Origin: Acanthopleuribacter pedis
GTDB lineage: Bacteria > Acidobacteriota > Holophagae > Acanthopleuribacterales > Acanthopleuribacteraceae
Assembly (NCBI RefSeq): GCF_017377855.1
Contig: NZ_JAFREP010000005.1
Coordinates: 310,001-374,000, forward strand
Direction: 5' to 3'
DNA length: 64,000 bases
Numbering within the stretch: the stretch's first letter is position 1; each line of letters opens with the position of its first letter. The notes beneath the pieces are model-generated. The model was not told the origin of the DNA, did no database searches, and saw only the letters and a list, made by a program, of their open reading frames with translations. Both the position numbers and the translations under genes were made by a program. Shown one piece after another: positions 1 through 8,388 of this stretch.

Positions 1-622
1 TGGTGTCGAGGGTCCCGTCGGCGGCGGCGGTAATGGTGCCGAAATTCACGCCTTTGGTGTCGAGTGAAAGGGTGACCGAGGCGTTGGTTTCGGCGGCTTG
101 GGCGACGGCAAGGTCGCGTACCGCGTGCAGATCGGCCGTCATTTCGCGCGAGAGCATTTCAATCAGGCCGGCACCGTGCATGCCGAGCGTGTTGCGCTCG
201 TTGGAAAAGGTCGCCATGACGGAATCCTGGACAGGGTCGGCGGCTTGGGCCAAAACAAAAACGTTGGCCACGATATCACCCGCACCGCCGCGAACCGGGT
301 CGTTGTGACAGCCCGCGCAGGAGTTGGATTCAGGGGCCGAGGTGCGGATAAAAGCAGGTGCGGAGCCAGGTTCACGGGCCGCGCCGGTGCCGGTGGTGCC
401 GGGACGACCTTGGCCGTCATAGGTGTTGAATTTGGCCGCAAACAATAATTCGCCGTGGTCAAAAATCTGCCAAAAATCCAAGGATCCGTTTTCGATCTGG
501 GCTTGATCCATATGTTCGCGGATAATAGGCCCATCACCAATTTGGGCCATGCTCCATCCTGTCATCAAAAGCGCACCAAAAGCCGCGCACCGCAGGGCGG
601 TGTGAATCATCGGCAATTTCAT
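1..622 (-). CDS. Di-heme oxidoreductase (DUF1111-like) cytochrome, 5' part
   Basis: The reading frame starts at ATG 622 and stays open to the window's left edge, so about 207 N-terminal codons are seen and the C-terminus is missing. GGAGG at 629-633 gives a good ribosome site. A hydrophobic stretch (residues about 8-25, ending GWSMAQ) looks like a signal peptide. One c-type heme motif, CAGCH, lies near residue 108, followed by NDPVRGGAGD and later GMHGAGLIEMLSREMTADL. This order is typical of periplasmic di-heme oxidoreductases, whose second heme lies in the unseen C-terminal part. Such proteins are electron carriers or peroxidase-like enzymes; the substrate here is unknown. Other frames in this stretch are shadows. 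Confidence 0.75.
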   Translation of the reverse strand, partial: MKLPMIHTALRCAAFGALLMTGWSMAQIGDGPIIREHMDQAQIENGSLDFWQIFDHGELLFAAKFNTYDGQGRPGTTGTGAAREPGSAPAFIRTSAPESNSCAGCHNDPVRGGAGDIVANVFVLAQAADPVQDSVMATFSNERNTLGMHGAGLIEMLSREMTADLHAVRDLAVAQAAETNASVTLSLDTKGVNFGTITAAADGTLDT

Positions 623-1016
623 TCCGAACCTCCATCGTCTCTAGGTCAAGGTATCTTTTCGCGTGGTGTGAGCACGACGGATCGCGGGACAGAGCGGCGG
701 GGGCAAGCGATTGCAGGACAGGCAAAAACCGGCACGCTATCCCGAGGAACGGGGTGGATCACACCAACTCATTCAGTCAAAGCAACGGGTAAGCCCAGCA
801 ATGTCATGAATTAAGCATTCTTGGGTGGGGGTGTACTAAACTTATCGAACCGAAGGGCCCTAACCTTAACTTAAGTTTGCATCCTAATCAAAGATAAATA
901 GGTCTATTTGGCGTCGGTTAGCAGTTTCTAAAGGGTTATCATGTGGTCATAGCGGATGAAAAATCCCGCCGTTGTTTTGGCTTATACGGAATTGGATGGT
1001 CATTCAGCGGTCGCCG
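623..1016. other. Intergenic stretch without a recognised gene
   Basis: This stretch separates the start of the cytochrome gene from the deoC terminator. It includes an AT-rich patch around 835-945 that probably carries the cytochrome promoter. Small frames crossing it have no convincing ribosome site or codon pattern. Confidence 0.5.
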
Positions 1017-1058
1017 AAAAAAACAAAAGCGGCGCCGACCCTCGGGTCGAACGCCGCT
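1017..1058 (-). terminator. Rho-independent terminator of deoC
   Basis: Read on the minus strand, a stem AGCGGCG/CGCCGCT (1028-1034 with 1052-1058), with an inner GACCC/GGGTC pairing, is followed by a T-rich run (1017-1028). It lies about 60 bases past the deoC stop. Confidence 0.85.
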
Positions 1059-1119
1059 CGCGGGACCGTTCCCTGCTTCATGGGGAACGACCTAACAACG
1101 GGTTGCCGTGGTTCGGGTG

Positions 1120-1797
1120 TTATTGCGCGCTTTGGTTGATTTCGCCGAGGATCGCGACCCCGGAGCTGGCGCCGATGCGGTTGGCACCGGCCTCAAGCAT
1201 GGCTTGCATGGTTTCCAGGCTGCGAATCCCACCCGAGGCTTTTACCCCGAGTGCGTCGCCGACGGTACGGCGCATGAGGGCGACGTCTTCAATGACCGCG
1301 CCACCCGTGCCGAAGCCGGTTGAGGTTTTGACGAATTGGGCGCCCGCGTCTTGGCTTGCACTGCAGGCGGCCGCTTTTTCCGCGTCGGTGAGATAACAGT
1401 TTTCGATGATGACTTTCACCAGGGCACCCTCGGCGGCACGCACGACCTCGTTGATGTCGATTTGTACCGCGCGCCAGTCGCCGGCTTTGGCCCAACCGAG
1501 GTTGATGACCATGTCGATTTCGTTGGCGCCGTGTTCTACCGCCCAAGCCGTTTCCTGCGCTTTGTTGCGCGGGCTGGTCGCGCCGAAGGGAAAACCCACG
1601 ACGGTACACAGAGCGGTTTCTTCTTGTTCAAGAATGGATCGGCAGAGAGGCACGTAAGCGGGATTGACACACACGGAGAAGAAACCGTGACGGACCGCGT
1701 CTTCGCATAAGCTGCGAATTTCGTTCGGCGTCGCCGTGGGTTTCAGTAAGGTGTGATCGATGGTTTTGGCATAGTCCGCGGCGGTTTTCGGCAACAT
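1120..1797 (-). CDS. deoC: Deoxyribose-phosphate aldolase
   Basis: This 225-residue class I aldolase reversibly cleaves 2-deoxyribose 5-phosphate to glyceraldehyde 3-phosphate and acetaldehyde in cytoplasmic deoxynucleoside breakdown. The family signatures are all present: IDHTLLKP near the N-terminus, the acid/base Asp in NEIDMVINLG, the Schiff-base Lys in FVKTSTGFG, and the second active-site Lys in VKASGGIRS. ATG 1797 was chosen because AGAGGAG lies just upstream and the protein then starts where the family does; the longer frame reaching 2058 has no such support. It is a single-gene unit with its own terminator and no other deo genes nearby. Confidence 0.95.
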   Translation of the reverse strand: MLPKTAADYAKTIDHTLLKPTATPNEIRSLCEDAVRHGFFSVCVNPAYVPLCRSILEQEETALCTVVGFPFGATSPRNKAQETAWAVEHGANEIDMVINLGWAKAGDWRAVQIDINEVVRAAEGALVKVIIENCYLTDAEKAAACSASQDAGAQFVKTSTGFGTGGAVIEDVALMRRTVGDALGVKASGGIRSLETMQAMLEAGANRIGASSGVAILGEINQSAQ

Positions 1798-2344
1798 GAG
1801 TGCTCCTCTTTTCCCATTCGGGTTCATCCCGACGTTCCGCGAAACGCTTGCGGTCGATGCGCGTGGTTGTACTGGGTAAGTGCGCCGGCGCGTCGTCGCG
1901 TTTCGACTTTTTTTCAGGTAATGCACCATGGTGCGGGTTACGTTTGTGCCGCAAGGGTTTTCACTTGCAGCCTCCGGTGGGTCGGAATGGGGCCGGTTGG
2001 TTTGATCGCCCGGCGGGGCGAACAGGGTTATTCTAGCGATCAAGCCCGGCCCGGTCACTTGTTTATCGTGCGTGCTTTGGGTGCTGTGATGTGGGTAGCT
2101 TTTTTGTCAAATCCCTCCCGTGAAGGGTCACGGCGCGGCCTTTCGTTTTGCTTTGGGATGCTTCGCTTCAGGCGATTTCGCCGCCAAGCGGGCGCGGCCG
2201 GCTTGGTTGCAACGGTGGGGGGTTCGGTGGTACAAAAGGAGCCTTGTCGCTTTGCCGGCCCTCGGGCCGGGCGAACCCTTTGCCGGTTCACGGTTTACAA
2301 AAATTCGCGAGCGCGGCAAACATGTTTCGAGTGGGAGGACGCAC
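1798..2344. other. Divergent intergenic region, deoC/xthA
   Basis: About 550 bases lie between two divergent genes and must hold both promoters. A small hairpin CCGTGA-AGGG-TCACGG occurs at 2118-2133. No RNA gene or further coding region is recognised; the overlapping open frames have poor composition. Confidence 0.4.
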
Positions 2345-3172
2345 GTGAGAGTGGTCAGTTTTAATGTGAATGGTATTCGCGCGCGACAGCACCAACTCGC
2401 GGCGCTTGCCGAATCGAACCCCGGCATTGTCGGTTTCCAAGAAACCAAGGTGGTTGACGCCGAGTTTCCCGTCGGCAACCTGACGGAATTGGGTTACCAG
2501 CCACAATGGTTCGGTCAAAAAGGCCATTACGGGGTGGCCTTGATGAGTCGGATCCCCCCGCGCGCCGTTCACAAAGGGTTTCCCGGGGACGACGCCAAGG
2601 CCCAAAAACGGATGATCATTGGCGCGTACGCCTTGGCCGACGGACGGACCTTGAAGGTGCTCAACGGGTACTTTCCCCAGGGCGAAAGCCGCAACCATCC
2701 CGAGAAATTCCCCAACAAACAGAAATTCTACGCCGACTTGACGCGCTACCTTAAGGAACACTGCGACCCAAGCGAACCCCTGCTGGTAATTGGCGATATG
2801 AACATCGCGCGCGTCGACGGCGATATCGGCATCGGCGCGGACAACGCCAAGCGCTGGCTGCGCACCGGCAAAGCCAGCTTTTTGCCGGAAGAACGCGAAT
2901 GGATGGAGACCTTGCTGGCCTGGGGTCTCACCGATACCTACCGCCACCTGTACCCCGAGGTGGACGACCGCTTCAGTTGGTTCGATTACCGCAGCAAAGG
3001 TTTTGATCGCGAACCCAAACGCGGCCTGCGCATCGATCTTATTCTGGCGACCGCGCCGATGATGGATGTCTTGGGTGACGCCGGCATTGATTACGCGTTG
3101 CGCGGTATGGAAAAACCCTCGGACCACTGCCCGGTCTGGGCGGATTTCGAGGTGGCGCTCGCCGGCGATTGA
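2345..3172 (+). CDS. xthA: Exodeoxyribonuclease III
   Basis: This 275-residue protein of the exonuclease III/AP endonuclease family removes abasic sites and 3' blocks in base excision repair. Diagnostic motifs are SFNVNGIRAR at the N-terminus, the metal-binding Glu in FQETKV, GDMNIAR in the middle, RIDLIL, and the C-terminal SDHCPVWADF with the catalytic Asp-His. The start is GTG 2345, preceded by GGGAGGA at about eight bases; this gives the family N-terminus, whereas the frame open from 2120 would add 75 unconserved residues. The DUF503 gene begins 26 bases downstream and is probably co-transcribed. Confidence 0.95.
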   Translation: MRVVSFNVNGIRARQHQLAALAESNPGIVGFQETKVVDAEFPVGNLTELGYQPQWFGQKGHYGVALMSRIPPRAVHKGFPGDDAKAQKRMIIGAYALADGRTLKVLNGYFPQGESRNHPEKFPNKQKFYADLTRYLKEHCDPSEPLLVIGDMNIARVDGDIGIGADNAKRWLRTGKASFLPEEREWMETLLAWGLTDTYRHLYPEVDDRFSWFDYRSKGFDREPKRGLRIDLILATAPMMDVLGDAGIDYALRGMEKPSDHCPVWADFEVALAGD

Positions 3173-3198
3173 GCGGCGCCCCTTACGGAGACCCGACG

Positions 3199-3480
3199 AT
3201 GATTTTAGAATTGATGACGGCCGAATTTCGGCTCGAGGGTTGTTATTCCCTCAAGGACAAACGCAAACGTTTGTCCGGTTTGCGCCATCGCTTCGGCAAT
3301 GCGACCAACATCGCCGTGTGCGAAAGCGATTACCACGACGTGCACGACCGTTCCGAGTGGACCTTTGTCGTGGTGGGCAATTCCCAAGCCGTGGTGGAAA
3401 AAACCTTCGCGGTAATCGAGGACCGCTTGGTGAACAGCGTCGATGCGATGTTGCTCGGAATAGAGCGCGAGGCGCTTTAA
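3199..3480 (+). CDS. DUF503 (YlxP-like) family protein
   Basis: A 93-residue protein matching the small DUF503/YlxP family in length and landmarks: a short strand start (MILELMTAEF), YSLKDKRK followed by a basic helix, then NIAVCESDYHD and a WTFVVVGNS strand. In Firmicutes a homologue sits in the nusA-infB operon and is linked to ribosome assembly, but no function can be read from this sequence. ATG 3199 is used rather than an upstream start overlapping xthA, since GGAG lies about eight bases before it and the family starts here. Confidence 0.85.
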   Translation: MILELMTAEFRLEGCYSLKDKRKRLSGLRHRFGNATNIAVCESDYHDVHDRSEWTFVVVGNSQAVVEKTFAVIEDRLVNSVDAMLLGIEREAL

Positions 3481-3493
3481 TCCAACCTAAGAT

Positions 3494-3529
3494 AAAAAAA
3501 CCACGCCCTGTAAGCGGTTGCGCAGGGTG
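3494..3529 (-). terminator. Terminator of the sohB operon
   Basis: Between converging genes, CACGCCCTG (3502-3510) pairs with CAGGGTG (3523-3529). On the minus strand the hairpin is followed by seven T (3494-3500), so it ends minus-strand transcription; the plus strand lacks a T run. Confidence 0.6.
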
Positions 3530-3540
3530 CGGCCGGCAGG

Positions 3541-4473
3541 CTAGGGGATTTGCAGCCAGGCCTGGGCGTAGGGGACGGGTTCTTGAAGCGGGCCTTGCCA
3601 CCATTTGGCGGGGTCGTCGAGTTTGCGCACTTGCAGGAACAAAAGATGTTCGCTCGCGTCGGATTCGGCGGTAAGGCCCAGGCGTGCCGAGGCCGGAACC
3701 TGGGTGCCCGCGGCGATCAGTTCTTCCTTGCGGAGACCGCCGATCATCAGTGCCAGCCCTTTTTCCGGCGAAACCAGGTACAGCGTATAACCCGTGCCGG
3801 GCGCCAGGTAGGTTTTGACGATTTCACCCGCGAAGGGTGCGCTGACCACCGCGCCCGCCGGCAAGCGCAGTTGCATGCGCTGGTAGGCGTCGGTTTCGGC
3901 CGTGTTGAGCAAGGCGGCGGCATCAACCGCTATGTTGAGCAGCTTCCCCGCGGGTACGGTGACCGCGGGGGTTTGGGGTTTCACGGGCATGGGTTCATCC
4001 CGCGTCTCCGCGGCTTCCGGCCGCTTCGGGGCCGGTGTTTCCGCCACGGTTGGCGCTTGGGTGGTTGCTTCCTCTTCCGCCCGCGGTTGGATCAACGATG
4101 CTGGTTCGGGTTCAGCCACGCTGTCTTGTGGTGGCGCATCGGTGCGGGCCGTTTCTTGCGTGGGTTGCGGTGTGACGTTTGCGGTTTCGTTTTGGGGAGA
4201 GGTGGGAAAGTCCTCTAATTCGACGGCTTCTTCCACGGTCGTTGATGTCGGGTACGGCTCAGCCTGGCCGGCCGATTCAGCAGGTGCCTCGGGTTGCGCT
4301 GCTAGAGGGGATGGTGCGTCGGGTTGCCTGTCATGCGCCGGAGGGCGGGTGGCTGCCGGCGCGGTTTCCCCCGGGGGCGCGCTGGTTTGAATCAGCAGGG
4401 CGGGGTAAACCATTAAACACAGGAACATGCCGATGAATAGCCAGGCTTTGGCCAAGCGCATGAGGTGATCCAT
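3541..4473 (-). CDS. Membrane-anchored protein with degenerate M23-like domain
   Basis: This 310-residue protein has one N-terminal membrane segment (about residues 10-28), a long Pro/Ala/Glu/Thr-rich linker (30-165), and a C-terminal beta domain. The domain's pattern resembles the LytM/M23 peptidase fold: AGAVVSAPFAGEIV, TGYTLYL, then SEHLLFLQVR and DPAKWW. The first zinc-ligand region is missing and the usual HLHFE is HLLFL, so catalysis is unlikely; a scaffold or activator role, as for EnvC/NlpD relatives, is inference. ATG 4473 has AAGGAG upstream. It follows the SohB gene by 36 bases and is probably in its operon. Confidence 0.6.
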   Translation of the reverse strand: MDHLMRLAKAWLFIGMFLCLMVYPALLIQTSAPPGETAPAATRPPAHDRQPDAPSPLAAQPEAPAESAGQAEPYPTSTTVEEAVELEDFPTSPQNETANVTPQPTQETARTDAPPQDSVAEPEPASLIQPRAEEEATTQAPTVAETPAPKRPEAAETRDEPMPVKPQTPAVTVPAGKLLNIAVDAAALLNTAETDAYQRMQLRLPAGAVVSAPFAGEIVKTYLAPGTGYTLYLVSPEKGLALMIGGLRKEELIAAGTQVPASARLGLTAESDASEHLLFLQVRKLDDPAKWWQGPLQEPVPYAQAWLQIP

Positions 4474-4509
4474 GTCGGGGCTCCTTCAAAATCAACGAAA
4501 CGGGGACTG

Positions 4510-5535
4510 CTATTCAGCGCGGAAACGGGCGCGTTCTTCCATTTCCGTCCAAACCTTTTTTACCATGCCGGCGCCAATACTGGTGAGGGTACTGGTCACC
4601 CGCTCGCGCACGCTTTTGGCGACGTCGTAACGGATCAGGTAAATGTTGGTTTCGGGGCGGCGTTCCAGCAGGTAGTCGTCGCTGGTCAGCAGCCGGTCAA
4701 TGAGTTTTTGTTCCAGGGCGCGGGTGCCGTACCAGGTTTCGCCGGTGGCGATTTTGTCGACATCCACCGCCGGCCGGTAGGTGGTCACAAAATCCTTGAA
4801 CAGTTGGTGGGTGTCTTCCAGCTCGCTTTGGAACTTTTCGCGGCCTTTTTCGGTGACTTCACCGAGCGGTGACAAGGTGCGTTTAAACTCGCCGGAGGTC
4901 ATTTCCAGATAATCGACGTCGTGTTTTTTGAGGAGGCGGTGGAAGTTGGGGAACATGGCGATGACCCCGATGGAGCCGAGAATCGCAAAGGGCGGCGCCA
5001 AAATGCGGTCCGCGATGCAGGCCATCATGTAACCGCCGCTGGCGGCAACGCGGTCGATGCACACCGTAAGCGGAATCTTTTTTTCGCGCAGCCGTGCCAA
5101 TTGGGCCGCGGCCAAACCGTACTGGTGGACCATGCCGCCGGAGGACTCCAGCCGAACCACGACTTCGTCTTTTTCGGGGTCGGCCATGCCCAATACGGCG
5201 GTGACTTGTTCGCGCAGTTCGCCGACCTGGGTAGCGGCGATGTCGCCGTCGAAATCAAGCACGTACAGGTTCTTTTCCGACGGGGTTTTGTGTTTCTGCT
5301 CTTTTTTCTGGGTCTTTTGGTAATCTTTCGCCGTTTTGCGATCCATCACCGCGTAACGGACGCTTTCGACCAGGTCATCGAGGTGGTTGCCGAGATCGAC
5401 CACGCTGATCGAGCCGATTTCGTTGTCCTCGTTGCGACGGATGGTGGCGGAAAGTAACAGAATCACGGCGCCCACGGCGAGTGTGACAATGCCGGCTTTG
5501 ACCACGAAGCCGACGATCTCCAAAATAAATTCCAT
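4510..5535 (-). CDS. sohB: SohB-type signal peptide peptidase (S49 family)
   Basis: A 341-residue inner-membrane serine protease of the SohB/SppA class. It has an N-terminal membrane helix (residues about 8-28), a charged region, and the S49 protease domain from about residue 90. The nucleophile is Ser166 in RVAASGGYMMA and the general base is Lys218 in TSGEFKRTLSPLGE, in the arrangement of Escherichia coli SohB. The family degrades membrane peptides or misprocessed envelope proteins in the periplasm. It is the first gene of a two-gene unit with the M23-like protein, which suggests a shared envelope role. Confidence 0.9.
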   Translation of the reverse strand: MEFILEIVGFVVKAGIVTLAVGAVILLLSATIRRNEDNEIGSISVVDLGNHLDDLVESVRYAVMDRKTAKDYQKTQKKEQKHKTPSEKNLYVLDFDGDIAATQVGELREQVTAVLGMADPEKDEVVVRLESSGGMVHQYGLAAAQLARLREKKIPLTVCIDRVAASGGYMMACIADRILAPPFAILGSIGVIAMFPNFHRLLKKHDVDYLEMTSGEFKRTLSPLGEVTEKGREKFQSELEDTHQLFKDFVTTYRPAVDVDKIATGETWYGTRALEQKLIDRLLTSDDYLLERRPETNIYLIRYDVAKSVRERVTSTLTSIGAGMVKKVWTEMEERARFRAE

Positions 5536-6012
5536 AAAACCTCAAGCGGCGAGATGACACGGGCAAGGGTCGCACCCACCGAACGCCTGTTTTTGTGGCG
5601 GTTCTTCGTGTGCCCACTCTAGCAGTCACCCGCCTGAAGGGAAAGGGGAAGCGGGCGCGGTGGTGCCTGACGAGGGGGCCGGGTGCCCGGCGGGTTTCCC
5701 GGCCGGGGCCGTTTGGTTCCCGCTAGGGCCGCGAAGGATTTGTGACCGCGCGGGCAGGCAAAGTTCGGCCCGTTCTGTGCCGAACTTTGCGCGATTGCAT
5801 CCACCCGAACCCGTTACTTTTAGGTAGAATGGTTATCGTTTACGTTGCCTTTTTTGCCGGCGGCCAAGCCGTACTTGGTTTTGATCCGGCCCTTTTTCCG
5901 CATTTGCGAGACGCCCCAAGCCCTCACCTGGCCGCGACAACGGGGGGTCCCCCGCACCGAACAGGGTGCCACACACAAACGAAACCTGAACCACAGTGAA
6001 ACGGAGGTCATC
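5536..6012. other. Divergent intergenic region with an 11-bp inverted repeat
   Basis: This region separates sohB and the hydroxylase gene. A perfect inverted repeat, CAAAGTTCGGC (5759-5769) and GCCGAACTTTG (5779-5789) around a nine-base loop, lies about 225 bases upstream of the hydroxylase start. No T run follows, so it is more likely an operator or leader hairpin than a terminator. No gene is seen. Confidence 0.5.
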
Positions 6013-7752
6013 ATGAATGCTCACGAAACATTGGACCGCATTCCCGCCCATTTGCGCCGCTATGTGGTGCATCAAGATTACGATGCCTATGACACCGTGG
6101 ACCAAGCGGTTTGGCGATTTATTCTTTTGCAGACCTATAACCAGCTTAAAGAAACCGCGCACCCTATTTATGTGGACGGCTTACAGCAGACCGGGATTTC
6201 GATTGATCGCATCCCGCGCATTGAGGAAATGGACGCCTGTTTGTCCCGCTTCGGTTGGGGCGCGGTCTGTGTCGACGGCTTTATTCCGCCGCGCGCCTTT
6301 CAGGAATTCCAAGCGCTTGGGATCCTGACCATCGCCGCCGATATTCGCACCGCCGATCACCTCGCTTACACACCGGCCCCGGACATCATTCACGAATCGG
6401 CCGGCCACGCACCGATTATTCCCGATCCCGATTACAACCGTTTCCTGCGCCGTTTCGGTGAAATCGGCAAACTTGCCTTTTCCTCGGGCGAAGACCTCGA
6501 TGTGTACAACGCCATCCGCAACCTGTCCGTGGTCAAAGAAGACATCAGCAGCACGCCGGAGCAGGTTTACGCGGCCGAGGTTCGCTTGGAGGAGGCCATT
6601 GCCGCCGTCTCCTTTACCTCCGAGGCCAGCTTCTTGTCGCGTCTGCACTGGTGGACGGTGGAATACGGGTTGATTGGCAAACCCGAGGATTACAAAATCT
6701 ACGGCGCCGGGATTTTGTCGTCCGTGGGCGAAAGTTACTTCCTGCACCTGCCCGAGGTGAAAAAGTTGCCGCTCACCGCCGGCTGTATTGACGTGAACTA
6801 CGACATTACCAAACAACAACCGCAACTGTTTGTGGTGGAAACCTTCGATCAGCTCAACCACATTCTCGACGAGGTCTGCGAGACCTTTGCCTTTAAGGTC
6901 GGTGGCCGTAAGGCCTTGGATGTGATGCTTAAAAGCTGCGAAGTCGGCACGGTTACCCTCAACTCCGGCCTGCAAATTACGGGAACCCTCACCAACATTC
7001 ACGGCGGGTCAAACGCCGACTACCTCCAGTTCACCGGGCCTTGTGCCTTGTCTGTTGGTAACCGTCAATTGGAGGGGCATGGCAAGGAACACCACGCCGA
7101 GGGTTACGGTTCTCCGCTGGGTGTGCTGGACGACGGCGAAAGCTTGGCCGCCAAAAGACCTGCTGATTTGGAACGCTACGGATTCGCCGGCAACGGTTCG
7201 CGCGGCCAATTACGGTTTAAATCCGGGGTTGTTGTGGCGGGCGTGCTGCAAAAAACGCTGGTCAACGAGGATGGCCGGCTGATGCTGGTCACCTTCACCG
7301 ACTGCCGCGTGACCTTGGGTGACCAGGTTCTGTTCCAGCCGGAATGGGGCGTTTACGACATGGCGGTCGGCGACCAAGTGACCACGGCTTTTGCCGGTGC
7401 CGCCGACGATTGTTATTGGCCCAAAAGTGATTACAGCGAAAAACGCGTGCCCGGCCTGAAGAATTACAGTGAGACGGACTGTCGCTTGTTGGGCCTCTAC
7501 GACGAGGTGAACCAGGTTAGGCAGGGGGAACCGGCGCGGATGCTCGAACGCTTCACCCATGCCGACCGTGTCATTCGCGAGCAGTATCCCGACCACTGGT
7601 TGCTGCCCTGGTACATGTTGGAGAGTTTGGTTGCCCAGGATCGCGGCGTGGCTTTGGCCTTGCGTTTGCGCAACTTCATGAAACAAATCGAGAACCGCCG
7701 CTTCCGTGAAGTACCGGTTTCCATGGGCCTTCGGTTCTTGGATCTTTCCTAA
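6013..7752 (+). CDS. Long-form aromatic amino acid hydroxylase (phenylalanine 4-monooxygenase type)
   Basis: A 579-residue pterin-dependent, non-heme iron monooxygenase. The catalytic domain occupies roughly residues 20-330; iron ligands are His127 and His132 in HESAGH and Glu217 in WTVEYGL. The family converts phenylalanine to tyrosine (or tyrosine or tryptophan to hydroxylated products) using tetrahydrobiopterin and oxygen. The protein is about twice the size of the 260-300-residue proteobacterial PhhA: some 240 C-terminal residues with a beta-rich pattern and a helical end are extra, as in some other bacterial long forms. ATG 6013 has ACGGAGG before it. No pterin carbinolamine dehydratase gene is adjacent. 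Confidence 0.88.
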   Translation: MNAHETLDRIPAHLRRYVVHQDYDAYDTVDQAVWRFILLQTYNQLKETAHPIYVDGLQQTGISIDRIPRIEEMDACLSRFGWGAVCVDGFIPPRAFQEFQALGILTIAADIRTADHLAYTPAPDIIHESAGHAPIIPDPDYNRFLRRFGEIGKLAFSSGEDLDVYNAIRNLSVVKEDISSTPEQVYAAEVRLEEAIAAVSFTSEASFLSRLHWWTVEYGLIGKPEDYKIYGAGILSSVGESYFLHLPEVKKLPLTAGCIDVNYDITKQQPQLFVVETFDQLNHILDEVCETFAFKVGGRKALDVMLKSCEVGTVTLNSGLQITGTLTNIHGGSNADYLQFTGPCALSVGNRQLEGHGKEHHAEGYGSPLGVLDDGESLAAKRPADLERYGFAGNGSRGQLRFKSGVVVAGVLQKTLVNEDGRLMLVTFTDCRVTLGDQVLFQPEWGVYDMAVGDQVTTAFAGAADDCYWPKSDYSEKRVPGLKNYSETDCRLLGLYDEVNQVRQGEPARMLERFTHADRVIREQYPDHWLLPWYMLESLVAQDRGVALALRLRNFMKQIENRRFREVPVSMGLRFLDLS

Positions 7753-7934
7753 GTAAAGCGGGTTTTTGGTGCCTTGGTCGGCATGGGGACGATCCCGGTG
7801 CCGGCAACATTGGGTGAAGGGTGTCGGCGTCGCTTGAAAACAAGCCGTTCTCGTGGTACCAATGTCAATACTTTTTTCGCCGCATTCGAGCCAACGCTCG
7901 GATTCGCATGGCTTCGAATTCAAGGAGAATCGTT

Positions 7935-8300
7935 ATGAAAAAACTCGTCGTCCTTGCCGCTTTGTTCTGTTTTGCCGGTTGGGGTTTTGGTTGTGATTCA
8001 GCCAAGGCCGTTGCCAAAACCAAAACCGAGGCGCCCGTGGTGGCTGCCGCGACCCAACCCACCTTACCCTCGCAACCCGTTGTCAAAGCCGCCGCCGTGC
8101 CCTCGGCAAAAACCGCCGCCAAAAGCCACTGCGCCCCTAAAGCCAAAGGCACCGTTGTCAAAGGTCACTGCGCGCCCAAGGCCGCAACCGCCAAATCCTG
8201 CTGCGCGAGCAAGAAAACGGCCACTGTTGCCGCCGCGCAACCCGCCGAGGCGCCCAAGGCCGCCAAAGCTGTGAAAGCCGCCAAACAAGGCGATATCTAA
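7935..8300 (+). CDS. Small secreted Ala/Lys-rich protein with Cys-His repeats
   Basis: A 121-residue unrecognised protein. An N-terminal signal peptide (MKKLVVLAALFCFAGWGFG) ends just before a Cys, giving a lipobox-like but non-canonical GFGC site. The mature part is almost all Ala, Lys, Val and Pro, with three spaced Cys motifs: SHCAPKA, GHCAPKA and SCCASKK. The repeated HCAPKA units could bind a metal such as copper or zinc; this is inference. ATG 7935 is preceded by AAGGAG. It stands alone and ends at a strong bidirectional terminator. Confidence 0.65.
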   Translation: MKKLVVLAALFCFAGWGFGCDSAKAVAKTKTEAPVVAAATQPTLPSQPVVKAAAVPSAKTAAKSHCAPKAKGTVVKGHCAPKAATAKSCCASKKTATVAAAQPAEAPKAAKAVKAAKQGDI

Positions 8301-8332
8301 GCCGAACCCGATCCCCGCGGGGAACATGCACC

Positions 8333-8370
8333 AATAAAGGGAATGATTCGTTTGAATCATTCCCTTTATT
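8333..8370. terminator. Bidirectional terminator, perfect 17-bp hairpin
   Basis: Bases 8333-8349 and 8354-8370 are perfect inverted copies around GTTT, with A-rich left and T-rich right ends. It lies between converging genes (Cys-rich protein and cheV) and can serve both. Confidence 0.9.
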
Positions 8371-8388
8371 ATTTGGCGGTGCCCGTCG

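Noticed and set aside
1753..2364. 203-codon plus-strand frame upstream of xthA
   Set aside because: Overlaps the deoC start on the other strand and the xthA ribosome site; Cys/Arg/Gly-rich noise.
3550..4218. 222-codon plus-strand frame
   Set aside because: Antisense shadow of the M23-like protein; Gly/Arg/Cys-rich.
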